Shown here: positions 7,047 through 15,490 of the stretch, piece by piece
Position numbering within the stretch: the first letter of the stretch is position 1
Layout: each line of letters starts with the position of its first letter
Assembly (NCBI GenBank): GCA_050260095.1
Contig: JBLNBQ010000189.1
Location: 1-34,720, forward strand
Direction: 5' to 3'
Origin: JBLNBQ01 sp050260095
Lineage (GTDB): Bacteria; Bacillota; UBA5301; DYFA01
Length of the DNA: 34,720 bases
The notes under the pieces: generated by a model
Database searches by the model: none
The model's input: only the letters and a program-made list of their open reading frames with translations
Told to the model about the DNA's origin: nothing
Translations under genes and position numbers: made by a program

Positions 7047-8396
7047 CTATTCTATCGAGGGCGAACCGGTCAATTCCTGGACCAGAGCCCACCCCGAGAC
7101 TGGCACGACCTTGATCGCCGCCTGCGTGGCCCGGGCCAGGTCGGCGGGGGAGAAATCGTCGAGCGTCTTGCCGGGAGCGCCGCGAAGCAGCGTGTCGGGC
7201 AACAACAACCGGCGGACCTCCTCCCCCCGGCGCCGGGTGGTCGCCACCGCCGCCACGATGTCCCCACCGGTGAGCAGCCCCGTGACCGTCACCGCCTCCG
7301 GATCGAAGAACCGGTTGGGGACCGACAGCAGGTGGGCGTCCCGCGCGAGGCCCCGCCGCTGCAGCCCCAGCAGAAGCGGTTGGAGCACCTGGGCTCCGGA
7401 AAGGCCGGTGACCACGTGGACCGGAGCGGCCGCAGGCCGCGGGACCGACGGAAGCGCAGCCAGCGCCTCCTCCGCCTCGTCCCACAACCGGCGAGCCAGG
7501 CCGATGCCGTCTTCCAGCTGCACGAACCCCTCGTAGGCTGCTGCGGGGGGAAAGGGTTCTTCCGCCCGGAGGTAGAGTTCGTCGGCCGCGAAGACCAGGC
7601 GAGTGCCCAGCCTGGCCTGGAACTCGGCCTGGAAGCGATGGACCGTGGCCAACACGCCGGCCGCTTCCGCGCCGGTGAAACCGCGGAGCGCCACGGGGTC
7701 GTGCCGGTGCCGTGAGACGCTCACGGGCACCGCGGCGATCGACTGGATCCCGGGCCAGAGCGCACCAAGTTCGGCCAGCGTGCGTGCGAGGACCGGACCG
7801 TCGTTCCAGCCGGGAACGAGCACCAACTGCGCGTGGACCTCGATGCCGGCCTCGGTCAGCCTCCGAAGGTGTCCAAGGATCTCCCCCGCCGCCGGGTTCC
7901 GCAGAAGGCGCGCGCGGACCTCGGGATCGGTGGCGTGCACCGAAACGTACAACGGACTCAGCCGGAGCCTGACGATACGCTCCAAATCGGCGCGCGAGAG
8001 ATTCGTGAGCGTGATGTAGTTGCCCTGGCAGAAGGAGAGCCGGTAGTCGTCGTCCTTCACCCGGAGCGAAGGGCGCAGCCCCTCCGGAAGCTGGTCGACG
8101 AAACAGAAGACGCACCGGTTGGCGCAGGCCTTGACGCGATCGAAGACGGCGGAGGTGAACTCCAGTCCGAGCTGGTCGTCGGCGTCCTTCTCCACCTCGA
8201 ATTCGACGATCTCTCCGCCGGCGCGGCGCACGAGCAGGACGACGGTCTCTTGCGCGATTCCGCGGAGGTAGTCGATGAGGTCACGTAGCGGACGGCCATT
8301 GAGCGCCAGCACGCGGTCGCCCGGCCGCAGGCCCAAATCCTCCCCGAGCGACCCCGGGGTGACCGTCGCGATCTCTGCCCCTGCGTCACGGGCCAT
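7047..8396 (-). CDS. DUF512 protein: PDZ-like domain plus radical-SAM-type iron-sulfur core
   Basis: The 449-residue protein belongs to the DUF512 family found in Bacillota and cyanobacteria, of unknown reaction. An N-terminal PDZ-like segment (GSLGEDLGLRPGDRVLALNG, residues 15-34) is followed by CANRCVFC at 91-98. This gives Cys91, Cys95 and Cys98 in the C-x3-C-x2-C spacing of radical-SAM [4Fe-4S] sites. FCQGNYITLTNL and YVSVHATDPEVRARLL then match the radical-SAM barrel. The C-terminal DUF512 part ends with a VTGLLTGGDIV segment. Start 8396 was chosen because it follows GAGGTGAGGGG and the preceding stop; an in-frame start at 8459 would overlap the upstream gene. It precedes der. Confidence 0.85.
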   Translation of the reverse strand: MARDAGAEIATVTPGSLGEDLGLRPGDRVLALNGRPLRDLIDYLRGIAQETVVLLVRRAGGEIVEFEVEKDADDQLGLEFTSAVFDRVKACANRCVFCFVDQLPEGLRPSLRVKDDDYRLSFCQGNYITLTNLSRADLERIVRLRLSPLYVSVHATDPEVRARLLRNPAAGEILGHLRRLTEAGIEVHAQLVLVPGWNDGPVLARTLAELGALWPGIQSIAAVPVSVSRHRHDPVALRGFTGAEAAGVLATVHRFQAEFQARLGTRLVFAADELYLRAEEPFPPAAAYEGFVQLEDGIGLARRLWDEAEEALAALPSVPRPAAAPVHVVTGLSGAQVLQPLLLGLQRRGLARDAHLLSVPNRFFDPEAVTVTGLLTGGDIVAAVATTRRRGEEVRRLLLPDTLLRGAPGKTLDDFSPADLARATQAAIKVVPVSGWALVQELTGSPSIE

Positions 8397-8418
8397 CCAT
8401 CCCCTCACCTCGTCCGCC

Positions 8419-8916
8419 TTACTTCGGGGTGATGGCACCCCTTTCCTCTTCCTGATCAAGGTAAGCCAAGAGCCGCTCCGTCTCTTCCACCAGCCGGACG
8501 AAGCGGGAATAGCACCGTCGAATCCCCCAGAGGGCCAGCGGCCGGCCCGGCCAGATCAACCCGTACCCCCGGGAGAGCGTGCCGCCGATGGTGGTCACGA
8601 AGGAGATCTGGGGCAAGGCGTTGACCAGGAGAACCTCGAGGCGGTCGCAGCCGGTCACGCCCAGTAGGCTCAGGAGGCAGTTGGCCACCTCCCGGGCGAC
8701 CGGACCGCGGCCAAGGGCGTAGACGTCGTGGTTTCCCCGGTCGCGCCCGATGAAAAAGAGCGTCCCCAACTCCCGGGTTAGCGTGCGGTCGAAGCGCGGG
8801 GCCGCCAGAAGCTCCGCCCTGGTCGGCTGCCGGTCACGTGGCAGCAGGCCAAGGTGGAGGGCGGCGGCGGTGACCGAAGAGTGGGCGCTGCCGTAGCAGT
8901 GGTAGACGACCTTCAC
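8419..8916 (-). CDS. DUF3189 family protein, second copy
   Basis: This 165-residue protein starts with MKVVYHCYGSAHSS (GTG start), matching the DUF3189 opening of hydrophobic strand, Cys-Tyr-Gly and His (Cys7, His12). The family occurs in spore-forming clostridia and has no known function. Later parts such as ELGTLFFIGRDRGNHDVYALG and SRGYGLIWPGRPL align with the upstream copy. The GTG at 8916 overlaps the stop of that copy by four bases (GTGA), so the pair is translated together. The C-terminal tail is acidic and unlike the partner. DUF512 follows after 22 bases. Confidence 0.75.
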   Translation of the reverse strand: MKVVYHCYGSAHSSVTAAALHLGLLPRDRQPTRAELLAAPRFDRTLTRELGTLFFIGRDRGNHDVYALGRGPVAREVANCLLSLLGVTGCDRLEVLLVNALPQISFVTTIGGTLSRGYGLIWPGRPLALWGIRRCYSRFVRLVEETERLLAYLDQEEERGAITPK

Positions 8917-9401
8917 GGCTGCCCGCCCTCCCCTCTTCCCGCCCGGGCTCTCTCCACCTGAGAGCGCGTCCGCTCGACCAGCGCCGCGATGCGGGGATAC
9001 GCAAGCCAGGTGCCGTAGGTGACCACCGGTCGACCCAACTGCACCAGGCCTAGGGAGCGGGAGGCGTAGCCGCCGATCCGCATCAGCCAGTTGATGCACG
9101 GGCGAACGTCCACGAAGTGATACTCGCGGCAATCCTGACCCAGCAGCGTGGCGAAGCCTTGGAGGGCCCGCAGCACGATCTGGGGGTACCTGCGGCAGCC
9201 GATGATGAAGACCTCATCACCGTTGTCCGCCGTGCCTACGGGGATCAGACGCCCGAACTCGCGGGGACTCTCCCGGTCGAAAAGGGTCAGGGCCTGCAAC
9301 TGCTCCTTTGGTGGCCGGTCGGCGGGAAGCTGTCCGAGGTAGATAGCGGCCGCCACCGGCGAGGCGTGCGTTCCGCCGTAACAGAAGAAGACGATCTTCA
9401 T
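8913..9401 (-). CDS. DUF3189 family protein, first copy
   Basis: The 162-residue protein opens MKIVFFCYGGTHAS (Cys7, His12), then AAAIYLGQLPADR, EFGRLIPVGTADNGDEVFIIG and SRSLGLVQLGRPVV. These blocks recur in order in the next gene, so the two are diverged tandem duplicates. The CYG-x-x-H pattern near the N-terminus suggests a nucleotide, metal or redox site, but the role is unknown. The ATG at 9401 is preceded by a GGGGTG purine stretch. It is the first gene of the DUF3189-DUF3189-DUF512-der-plsY-gpsA run. Confidence 0.75.
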   Translation of the reverse strand: MKIVFFCYGGTHASPVAAAIYLGQLPADRPPKEQLQALTLFDRESPREFGRLIPVGTADNGDEVFIIGCRRYPQIVLRALQGFATLLGQDCREYHFVDVRPCINWLMRIGGYASRSLGLVQLGRPVVTYGTWLAYPRIAALVERTRSQVERARAGRGEGGQP

Positions 9402-9420
9402 CAGTGCACCCCGACTAGAA

Positions 9421-9481
9421 TGACCGGGCGCCCGATGAAGACGCCCGGCACCAGGGCTATTGTCCCCGGTGACCGGGCGCC
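9421..9481 (-). repeat. direct repeats with alternative hairpins between ispH/S1 and DUF3189
   Basis: The 12-base sequence TGACCGGGCGCC occurs twice, at 9421-9432 and 9470-9481. Between them ACGCCCGG (9441-9448) is complementary to the CCGGGCG core of both copies. The middle segment can therefore pair with either flank, giving two exclusive hairpins in the leader of the DUF3189 operon. No T-run follows either one. Confidence 0.5.
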
Positions 9482-9516
9482 ATATCCGCCGTTGACCTCG
9501 ATGCCGAGGCTAGTTG

Positions 9517-11661
9517 CTACTTCGTGTCCTTGTCGTCGCCGCCGGCACCGAAGCCGCCTTTGGCGAAGATGTGGCCGAAAACGTCGCCCAGCGTGGGGGC
9601 GGGCACGTCGGCGCCGGCCAGCGGGGCCGTCTCCGCCTCTTCGCGCTCGTGGCGGCGCGGCGCCCGCTCCTCACGGACCGGGGCCGGCAGCGCCTGCTTG
9701 ATCGAGAGCGAGATGCGCTTCTTCTCCGGGTCAACGGCGAGGATCTTGACCTCGACCTTTTCTCCCGGTTTCACCGCATCCGAGGCCTTGGCGACCCGTT
9801 CGTGCGCCAGTTGCGAAACGTGAACGAGCCCTTCCAGCCCGTCCTCCAGGCGAACGAAGGCGCCGAAGTCAACCACGCGGACGACCTCGCCCGTGACGGT
9901 CTCACCGGGATGGTACTTCGTCGCAGCCTCGGTCCAGGGATCAGGAAGGGTCTGCCTGTAGCCGAGGGAGATGCGGCCCGTCTCCGGGTCGACCTTGAGA
10001 ACCTTGACCTTGATCTCCTGGCCCTCCTGGAGAACCTCGGAGGGGTGCTTCACCCGGTTCCAGGCCAGTTCCGAGACGTGGAGCAACCCTTCGACGCCGC
10101 CCAGGTCGACGAAGGCGCCGAAACTGGTCAGGCGCTTCACCACGCCCGGGACGACCGCACCGGGCTGCAGGGTTTTGAGGGCGTTCTCCCGGGCGAGCCT
10201 GGCTTCCTCCTCGGCCACCTGCCGGTGAGAGAGGATCACGCTGCGCTTGCCCCGGTCGACCTCGAGCACTTTGCAGGCCAGGCGCTGACCGACGAAGGAC
10301 GAAAGATCCTCGATGAACTCCCGGGAGACTTGCGAACCGGGGATGAAACCGCGCACGCCCACGTCGACTACGAGCCCGCCCTTGACCTTCTCGGTCACGA
10401 GGGCGTCGATGGTCTCGCCCGACTCCTTGGCGGCCGTGAGGCGCTCCCAGGCGCGCTCCTCGTCAACCCGCCGCTTGGAGAGGATCGCCTCCCCCTGCTC
10501 GTTCTCGGGCCGCAGGACAACGACTTCGATCTCGTCGCCTTCCGCCACGAGCCCCACCGCCGAGTCCACCTGGCGGAAGGTCAGCTCCCGGAGCGGGATG
10601 ACGCCGTCGGTCTTCGCCCCGATGTCGACGTAGACCTTGTCGGGTTCGACTTTGGCCACCTTGCCGGTCACCCTCGCGTTGCGCTTGAGGTGCTCCAGCG
10701 CGGCTTCCATCTGCGCCCGGCCTTCGTCGCCGTCTGTAACCGGAGCGGTCTCCGCCTGGGTCCCTTCCGGCTCGGCCTTGGCCTGAGCCTCTTCCGTCTC
10801 CTGGGGCAGCTGCGGGTTGTTCTCGAGTTCCGCCATCTTGTCCACGACCTCCTCGATGATCCAGTCGGGAGTAGAAGCGCCCGCCGTAATCCCGACCGAA
10901 TCCACCCCGGCGAACCATTCCGGCTCGATTTCCCGGGGGTCTTCCACATGATATGTCCGGGCTCCGGCCGCCCGGCAGAGCTCGGCGAGCTTGGTGGTGT
11001 TCGCGCTCTTTCGCCCACCCACCACCACCATGACTGGGTGCGCTTTCGCCATGGAGGCAGCTTCTTCCTGCCTCCTTTGCGTGGCGCCGCAGGTGGTTTT
11101 CTGCGCCACCACCTCCGCCCCGGTCCGCCGGAGCGCTTCGATGCACGCCTCAACCTTCGCGGGAGGTTGGGTGGTCTGCGCCACAACTCCTATCCTGCCC
11201 GAAGTGCGCAGCCCCGCAACCGCCTCGGGCCCTGCAACCAACACCGAAGCCGGACCCGCCTCCGCTTGGAGCGCCTCAACCTCCGGGTGGCCGGGGTCCC
11301 CGACGATGACGACCTGATAGCCGGCCTCCCGCAACTCCTCTGCCGCCAACTGGGCCTTTCGCACGTCAGGACAGGTGGCGTCGACGATGCGGACCCCGCG
11401 GGCTTCCGCGGCCGCCACCTGACGGCGGTCGAGGCCGTGGGAGCGGACCAGCAACGTTGCCCCGGCCGGGATCTGGTCGATCGAGTCCACGACCCGCAGG
11501 CCCATCCCGGCCAGCTGTGCCACCGTCTGCGGGTTGTGGATGATGTCCCCTACGGAGTAGACGGAGCCAGGGGCCGCCTGGGCCAGCGTGCGTACGGCCA
11601 GTTCGATGGCTCGCTTCACGCCGAAACAGAAACCCGCTCTCCGTGCCACCTCTATCCGCAC
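9517..11661 (-). CDS. ispH: IspH (HMBPP reductase) fused to four S1 RNA-binding domains
   Basis: The 714-residue fusion joins the last enzyme of the MEP isoprenoid pathway to a ribosomal-protein-S1-like tail. Residues 1-280 are IspH: cluster cysteines Cys12 (RAGFCFGVKRA), Cys97 (DATCPDV) and Cys191 (TTCGAT), with His42, His75, His125 and catalytic Glu127 (GHPEV). An acidic, Gln/Glu-rich linker of about 45 residues follows. Four S1 repeats then span roughly 325-650, shown by recurring GAFVDLGGVEGLLHVSEL and GAFVRLEDGLEGLVHVSQL. The tail is charged and Gly-rich. Start is GTG at 11661. This fusion is established in Clostridia. It lies 24 bases after plsC. Confidence 0.96.
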   Translation of the reverse strand: MRIEVARRAGFCFGVKRAIELAVRTLAQAAPGSVYSVGDIIHNPQTVAQLAGMGLRVVDSIDQIPAGATLLVRSHGLDRRQVAAAEARGVRIVDATCPDVRKAQLAAEELREAGYQVVIVGDPGHPEVEALQAEAGPASVLVAGPEAVAGLRTSGRIGVVAQTTQPPAKVEACIEALRRTGAEVVAQKTTCGATQRRQEEAASMAKAHPVMVVVGGRKSANTTKLAELCRAAGARTYHVEDPREIEPEWFAGVDSVGITAGASTPDWIIEEVVDKMAELENNPQLPQETEEAQAKAEPEGTQAETAPVTDGDEGRAQMEAALEHLKRNARVTGKVAKVEPDKVYVDIGAKTDGVIPLRELTFRQVDSAVGLVAEGDEIEVVVLRPENEQGEAILSKRRVDEERAWERLTAAKESGETIDALVTEKVKGGLVVDVGVRGFIPGSQVSREFIEDLSSFVGQRLACKVLEVDRGKRSVILSHRQVAEEEARLARENALKTLQPGAVVPGVVKRLTSFGAFVDLGGVEGLLHVSELAWNRVKHPSEVLQEGQEIKVKVLKVDPETGRISLGYRQTLPDPWTEAATKYHPGETVTGEVVRVVDFGAFVRLEDGLEGLVHVSQLAHERVAKASDAVKPGEKVEVKILAVDPEKKRISLSIKQALPAPVREERAPRRHEREEAETAPLAGADVPAPTLGDVFGHIFAKGGFGAGGDDKDTK

Positions 11662-11685
11662 CAGTTTGCCCTCCCGTCCCGTAGG

Positions 11686-12339
11686 CTATGCCCCGCGCCG
11701 GCCCACCCTTGCCGCCTCGGCTTGCAGCCGGGCGATCTCCTCCATCACCCGGTCGGAGAAACGCCGGAGGGAGTCGTGCTGCGCCCCGGGCTCGCCGGTG
11801 CTCGGGGCTGTCTCGTCCTCGGCATATAAAGGCCTGCCGATAAAAACCTTGACTCTGGCCGGTCGCGGCAGCTTGGCGCCTTTGGGCAGGATCGCCTCCG
11901 TCCCGCACACCGCGACGGGCACCACCGGGATTTTGCCTTTGCGGGCCAGGAAGGCGATGCCGGTCTGCGCCTGCTGGAGCTGCCCATCCTGCGAGCGGGT
12001 CCCCTCGGGAAAGATGCCGACCACCTCGCCGGAGCCGAGCAGGTGCAGCGCCGTGCGGATCGCCTGACGGTCGGCTTCACCCCGCCGGACCGGGAAGGCG
12101 CCTACGTTCCTGGCCAGGAAAGCCACGAGCGGCGAAGAGGCGAAGATTTCCTCCTTGGCCATGAAGTGCACTTTCCGCCGAATTGCGGTCCCGGCGATGA
12201 AGGGGTCGAGGGCGCTGACGTGATTCGAGGCCAGAATCGCCCCGCCCGTGGCGGGGAAGTTCTCGCTCCCCGAAACCTGCCACCGGAAGAAGAGCCGGTT
12301 GACGAGGCGCAGGATGCCCCAGGCCACCCAGTACAGCAA
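11686..12339 (-). CDS. plsC: 1-acyl-sn-glycerol-3-phosphate acyltransferase
   Basis: PlsC adds the second acyl chain to lysophosphatidate, making phosphatidate. The 217-residue protein has an N-terminal hydrophobic segment, the HX4D catalytic pair in NHVSALD (His40, Asp45), FPVRRG near 82-87 and the substrate motif FPEGTRS at 110-116. Length is typical for the short bacterial form. The likely start is TTG at 12339, one base after the cmk stop, with a GGGGG purine run upstream. It sits in the conserved clostridial cmk-plsC-ispH/S1 order. Confidence 0.93.
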   Translation of the reverse strand: MLYWVAWGILRLVNRLFFRWQVSGSENFPATGGAILASNHVSALDPFIAGTAIRRKVHFMAKEEIFASSPLVAFLARNVGAFPVRRGEADRQAIRTALHLLGSGEVVGIFPEGTRSQDGQLQQAQTGIAFLARKGKIPVVPVAVCGTEAILPKGAKLPRPARVKVFIGRPLYAEDETAPSTGEPGAQHDSLRRFSDRVMEEIARLQAEAARVGRRGA

Positions 12340-12340
12340 C

Positions 12341-13024
12341 CTAGCGGTTCCCCCTTACCACGGCCAGGATGGCCGCCACGACCTCTGCGACGTCGAGCGC
12401 GGTGGAATCGACCAACACGGCGTCGGGCGCCCGCCGAAGGGGGGAAACCTCCCGCTCGGAGTCGAGCCTGTCCCGCCGGGCCACCTCTGCGGACACCTCC
12501 GCCAGAGGCTGGTGGAAACCCTGGGCGGTGAGATCGTGTACCCGCCGCCGGGCCCGCTCCTCGAGCGAAGCCGTGAGAAAGAATTTGAAGTCGGCGTCGG
12601 GCAGGACGACCGTCCCGATATCGCGACCGTCCATCACCACGCCTCCCTCTCGGGCCATGTCCCGCTGCATGCGGACCAGTTCGGTTCTGACCCCCGGAAT
12701 CCGGGCGACCAGCGAGACCGCCCGGTTGACCTCGGGGCTGCGCACGGCCGCCGTGACGTCTTCGCCGTCGAGCATGACGACGGTGGGGTCGCCCTCGCCG
12801 GCCGGCGGTACCAGGCGCACCTCGGAGCAGGCCGCCAGCCGGGTGAGGGCCTCTTCGTCGGCCAGGTCGCAGCCGCAGCGCAGCGCCTTCACGGTGATGG
12901 CCCGGTACATGGCCCCGGTGTCCACGTACAAAAGCCCCAGTTCACGAGCGACCAGTTTGGCCACGGTGCTCTTTCCGGCTCCGGCTGGGCCATCGATCGC
13001 AATGTTCACTCTTCCGCCGGACAA
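12341..13024 (-). CDS. cmk: cytidylate kinase
   Basis: Cmk phosphorylates CMP and dCMP with ATP. The 227-residue protein has the P-loop GPAGAGKST near 12-20, YVDTGAMYRA, and later DGRDIGTVVLPDADFKFFLTA and the lid region RARRR, all standard for the family. Two starts are possible. TTG at 13024 has GGGAGG eight bases upstream and was preferred. GTG at 13009 gives MNIAIDGPAG, closer to the usual N-terminus, but has a poor ribosome site. It lies 28 bases after aroA and is directly followed by plsC. Confidence 0.94.
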   Translation of the reverse strand: MSGGRVNIAIDGPAGAGKSTVAKLVARELGLLYVDTGAMYRAITVKALRCGCDLADEEALTRLAACSEVRLVPPAGEGDPTVVMLDGEDVTAAVRSPEVNRAVSLVARIPGVRTELVRMQRDMAREGGVVMDGRDIGTVVLPDADFKFFLTASLEERARRRVHDLTAQGFHQPLAEVSAEVARRDRLDSEREVSPLRRAPDAVLVDSTALDVAEVVAAILAVVRGNR

Positions 13025-13052
13025 GCGCGCTTCCTCCCGTACATAACTCAGG

Positions 13053-14357
13053 TTACGCCACGCTGCCCGGGGCCACCTGCCCCAGCAGCGAAAAGAATCC
13101 GGGAAAAGAGACGTCCACGCACTCGGCACCCGAAAGGGTGACGGCGGCGCGGGCGCCGAGTGCCGCAACGGCCAGAGCCATGGCGATGCGGTGGTCGCCG
13201 TGCGCCCGGACAGAACCGCCCGCCAATCGCCCTGTTCCCTCGACCGTCAGGCTGTCCCCGTCCACCGAGACCTTGGCGCCCAGCCGGCCCAACTCCTGCC
13301 GGAGGACGGCGAGACGGTCGGTCTCCTTGGCCCGCAACTCGGCTGCGCCCCGGAAGACCGTGACTCCCTGCGCGAAGGCGGCCGCGACGGCCAGCACCGG
13401 CACCTCATCGATCAGGGAAGGGATCTCGCCGGCCGCGACCTCCACCCCCCGCAGGCCCGGGGCGGTCCTGATCCAGATCGTCCCGCGGGGTTCGCCGCTC
13501 AGGTCTTGAACTTCCTGGACGGCGAGATCCGCCCCCATCCGGCGGAGCACGTCGAGCGCCCCCGTGCGGGTGGGGTTCAGCCCCACGTCCCGCACGAGCA
13601 ACTCGCTGCCGGGGACGATCGAAGCGGCGACCAGCAGGAAGATCGCCGACGAGGGGTCGCCAGGCACTGGCACGCGTGCGCCGGAAAGCTTCGCCCGGCC
13701 GCGCACGGCCACCGCCGTCTCCTCCCGCCGGATCTCCGCTCCAAAGCCTGGAAGAAGGCGCTCGGTGTGGTCGCGGGAGAGGAAAGGCTCGGTCACCTTC
13801 GTCCAGCCCTCGGCCTGGAGCCCGGCCAGCAGCAGCGCCGACTTGACCTGGGCCGACGCGACGGGAAGGGTCCACTCGGCGGCCTTGAGGACGGCGCTGC
13901 CGCGCACCGCCAGGGGGAGGCGGTCGTTCTGGAGCCGGCCGAGGAAGGTGGCGCCCATGTGCGTCAAAGGCTCGGTCACCCGGCGCATCGGGCGACGACG
14001 CAGGGAGGCGTCGCCGGTCAGGACGGCGGTCAGCGGTTGTCCGGCCAGCACCCCGAGCATGAGACGGGTCGTTGTGCCTGAGTTCCGGGCGTCGAGCACC
14101 TCTTCGGGTTCGGCGAGCCGGCCTCCCCTGCCCTGCACACTGAGCTCGGTCATGCTGCGGCGGTCGATCTTCACGCCCAGCCGCCGCAGGATGTTCAAGG
14201 TGGCCAGACAGTCGGCGCCGAGCAGGAAGCCGGAGATCTCGGTGACCCCGTCCGCCAGGGCCCCCAGGATGGCGGCCCGGTGGGAGATCGACTTGTCGCC
14301 GGGGACGGATGTCTCGCCGCGGAGCCCGGAGCGGGGCGGGCCGATGTGCAACTGCAT
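13053..14357 (-). CDS. aroA: 3-phosphoshikimate 1-carboxyvinyltransferase (EPSP synthase)
   Basis: AroA joins phosphoenolpyruvate to shikimate-3-phosphate, step six of the shikimate pathway. The 434-residue protein shows PGDKSISHRA (Lys22, Ser23, Arg27), NSGTTTRLMLGVLAG, GDASLRRRPMRR, the substrate-site LSRDHTERLL and DHRIAMALAVAAL near the end. Length is normal. The ATG at 14357 has an AGGAGG site. The N-terminal SGLRGETSVPGDKS pattern fits the class seen in many Gram-positives. It lies 23 bases after tyrA in the aromatic operon. Confidence 0.97.
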   Translation of the reverse strand: MQLHIGPPRSGLRGETSVPGDKSISHRAAILGALADGVTEISGFLLGADCLATLNILRRLGVKIDRRSMTELSVQGRGGRLAEPEEVLDARNSGTTTRLMLGVLAGQPLTAVLTGDASLRRRPMRRVTEPLTHMGATFLGRLQNDRLPLAVRGSAVLKAAEWTLPVASAQVKSALLLAGLQAEGWTKVTEPFLSRDHTERLLPGFGAEIRREETAVAVRGRAKLSGARVPVPGDPSSAIFLLVAASIVPGSELLVRDVGLNPTRTGALDVLRRMGADLAVQEVQDLSGEPRGTIWIRTAPGLRGVEVAAGEIPSLIDEVPVLAVAAAFAQGVTVFRGAAELRAKETDRLAVLRQELGRLGAKVSVDGDSLTVEGTGRLAGGSVRAHGDHRIAMALAVAALGARAAVTLSGAECVDVSFPGFFSLLGQVAPGSVA

Positions 14358-14380
14358 GTCTTCGCCTCCTGCAGGCCGGC

Positions 14381-15490
14381 CTACTCGGAGCGTGGCCGGG
14401 CGGAGAAGCCGCCTGCGGCCAGGAGCGCGAGCGCCGTGCGGAGCGCCTCCTCGGTGTCGACGCCCAACAGCAGCACGCCCCCCTCTCCTTCGCGGAGCCG
14501 CAGAATCTCGATCTCCCGGAGGTTGATCGCCGCGTCAGCCAGGAGCGCCGCGATCCGGGCGATCACCCCCGGCCGGTCTTCCACCTGCACCACCAGCTCG
14601 TGTACGGGGACGAGCATCCCCGTGCGCCGGCGGGGCAAGGCCCGGCGGTGGTCGCGGGCCGAAGAGAGCCACGCCGTGAGCGCCGGGCCGTCGGCGGTGG
14701 CGAGGGCCGACCGAAGGGCGGCGAACTCGCTCTCGAGGGCCGCCAGCGCGGCGAGCAACTGGTCACGGTTGCTGAGAAGGATCTCGCGCCAGAGCGCCGG
14801 ATCTCCTGCGGCCACGCGGGTGGTGTCGCGGAACCCGCCGGCGGCGAACTGGAGGAATTCTTCCCCCTCTCCCGCCACCTTGACGGCCGCGTTGACCAGC
14901 GCCGCCGCCGCCGCGTGCGGCAAATGGCTGATGGCAGCCACGAGGCGGTCGTGCTGGGCCGGCGTCAGGCGGTGGGTGATGGCGCCGGTGACACAGACCA
15001 GCGCCGACAGGTGCGCGAAGGCCTGTTCATCCGCTTCGGCGTCGGTGGTCAGCAAGTAGAAAGCGTTCTCGAAAAGATACGGGTCGGCGGCCCGGATGCC
15101 GGAAGCCTCCGAACCGGCCAGGGGGTGGCCGCCGATGAAAGAGACGCCGGGCGCGAACCCGGCCTCCCGGGCGGCCTGGTGCACGTCGACTTTTGTGCTG
15201 CCGGTGTCGGTGACGATTGTCCCCGGCGCCGCAATGGCTGCGACTTCCCGCAGCGCCTGGCGCATGATCGCGCCCACGGGCGTCGAGAGGACAACCACGT
15301 GGGCCCGGGAGACCGCGGCGGGGAGAGAGAGAACCGCATCGACCGCCCCCAGTCGGAGCGCGTCCGCGGCCGCCTCAGCGTTGGGCTCCACGCCCAGCAC
15401 GTGGGCGACGCCGCTCTTGCGCAGCGCCATCCCGAGCGAGCCGCCGATGAGTCCGGTGCCGACGATGGCGACCGTCTTACCGTCGCTCAC
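14381..15490 (-). CDS. tyrA: prephenate dehydrogenase with C-terminal ACT domain
   Basis: TyrA oxidises and decarboxylates prephenate to 4-hydroxyphenylpyruvate, the tyrosine branch. The 369-residue protein opens with the NAD loop GTGLIGGSLG at 11-20. STPVGAIMRQ, DTGSTKVDV, FIGGHPLAGSE and HLPHAAAAALVNA follow, all prephenate dehydrogenase signatures. From about residue 295 VPVHELVVQVEDRPGVIARI begins an ACT domain, probably the tyrosine sensor. The GTG start at 15490 overlaps the aroF stop by four bases (GTGA). Confidence 0.96.
   Translation of the reverse strand: MSDGKTVAIVGTGLIGGSLGMALRKSGVAHVLGVEPNAEAAADALRLGAVDAVLSLPAAVSRAHVVVLSTPVGAIMRQALREVAAIAAPGTIVTDTGSTKVDVHQAAREAGFAPGVSFIGGHPLAGSEASGIRAADPYLFENAFYLLTTDAEADEQAFAHLSALVCVTGAITHRLTPAQHDRLVAAISHLPHAAAAALVNAAVKVAGEGEEFLQFAAGGFRDTTRVAAGDPALWREILLSNRDQLLAALAALESEFAALRSALATADGPALTAWLSSARDHRRALPRRRTGMLVPVHELVVQVEDRPGVIARIAALLADAAINLREIEILRLREGEGGVLLLGVDTEEALRTALALLAAGGFSARPRSE

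Noticed and set aside
9421..9481. Possible CRISPR-like repeats
   Set aside because: There are only two copies of a 12-base sequence with a 37-base interval, no further units and no cas genes.
9514..11829. 771-codon plus-strand open frame opposite ispH/S1
   Set aside because: It is antisense to a clear IspH-S1 gene with catalytic motifs. High GC gives long open frames on the opposite strand. Its sequence has no domain signature and is rich in Arg, Gly and Pro.
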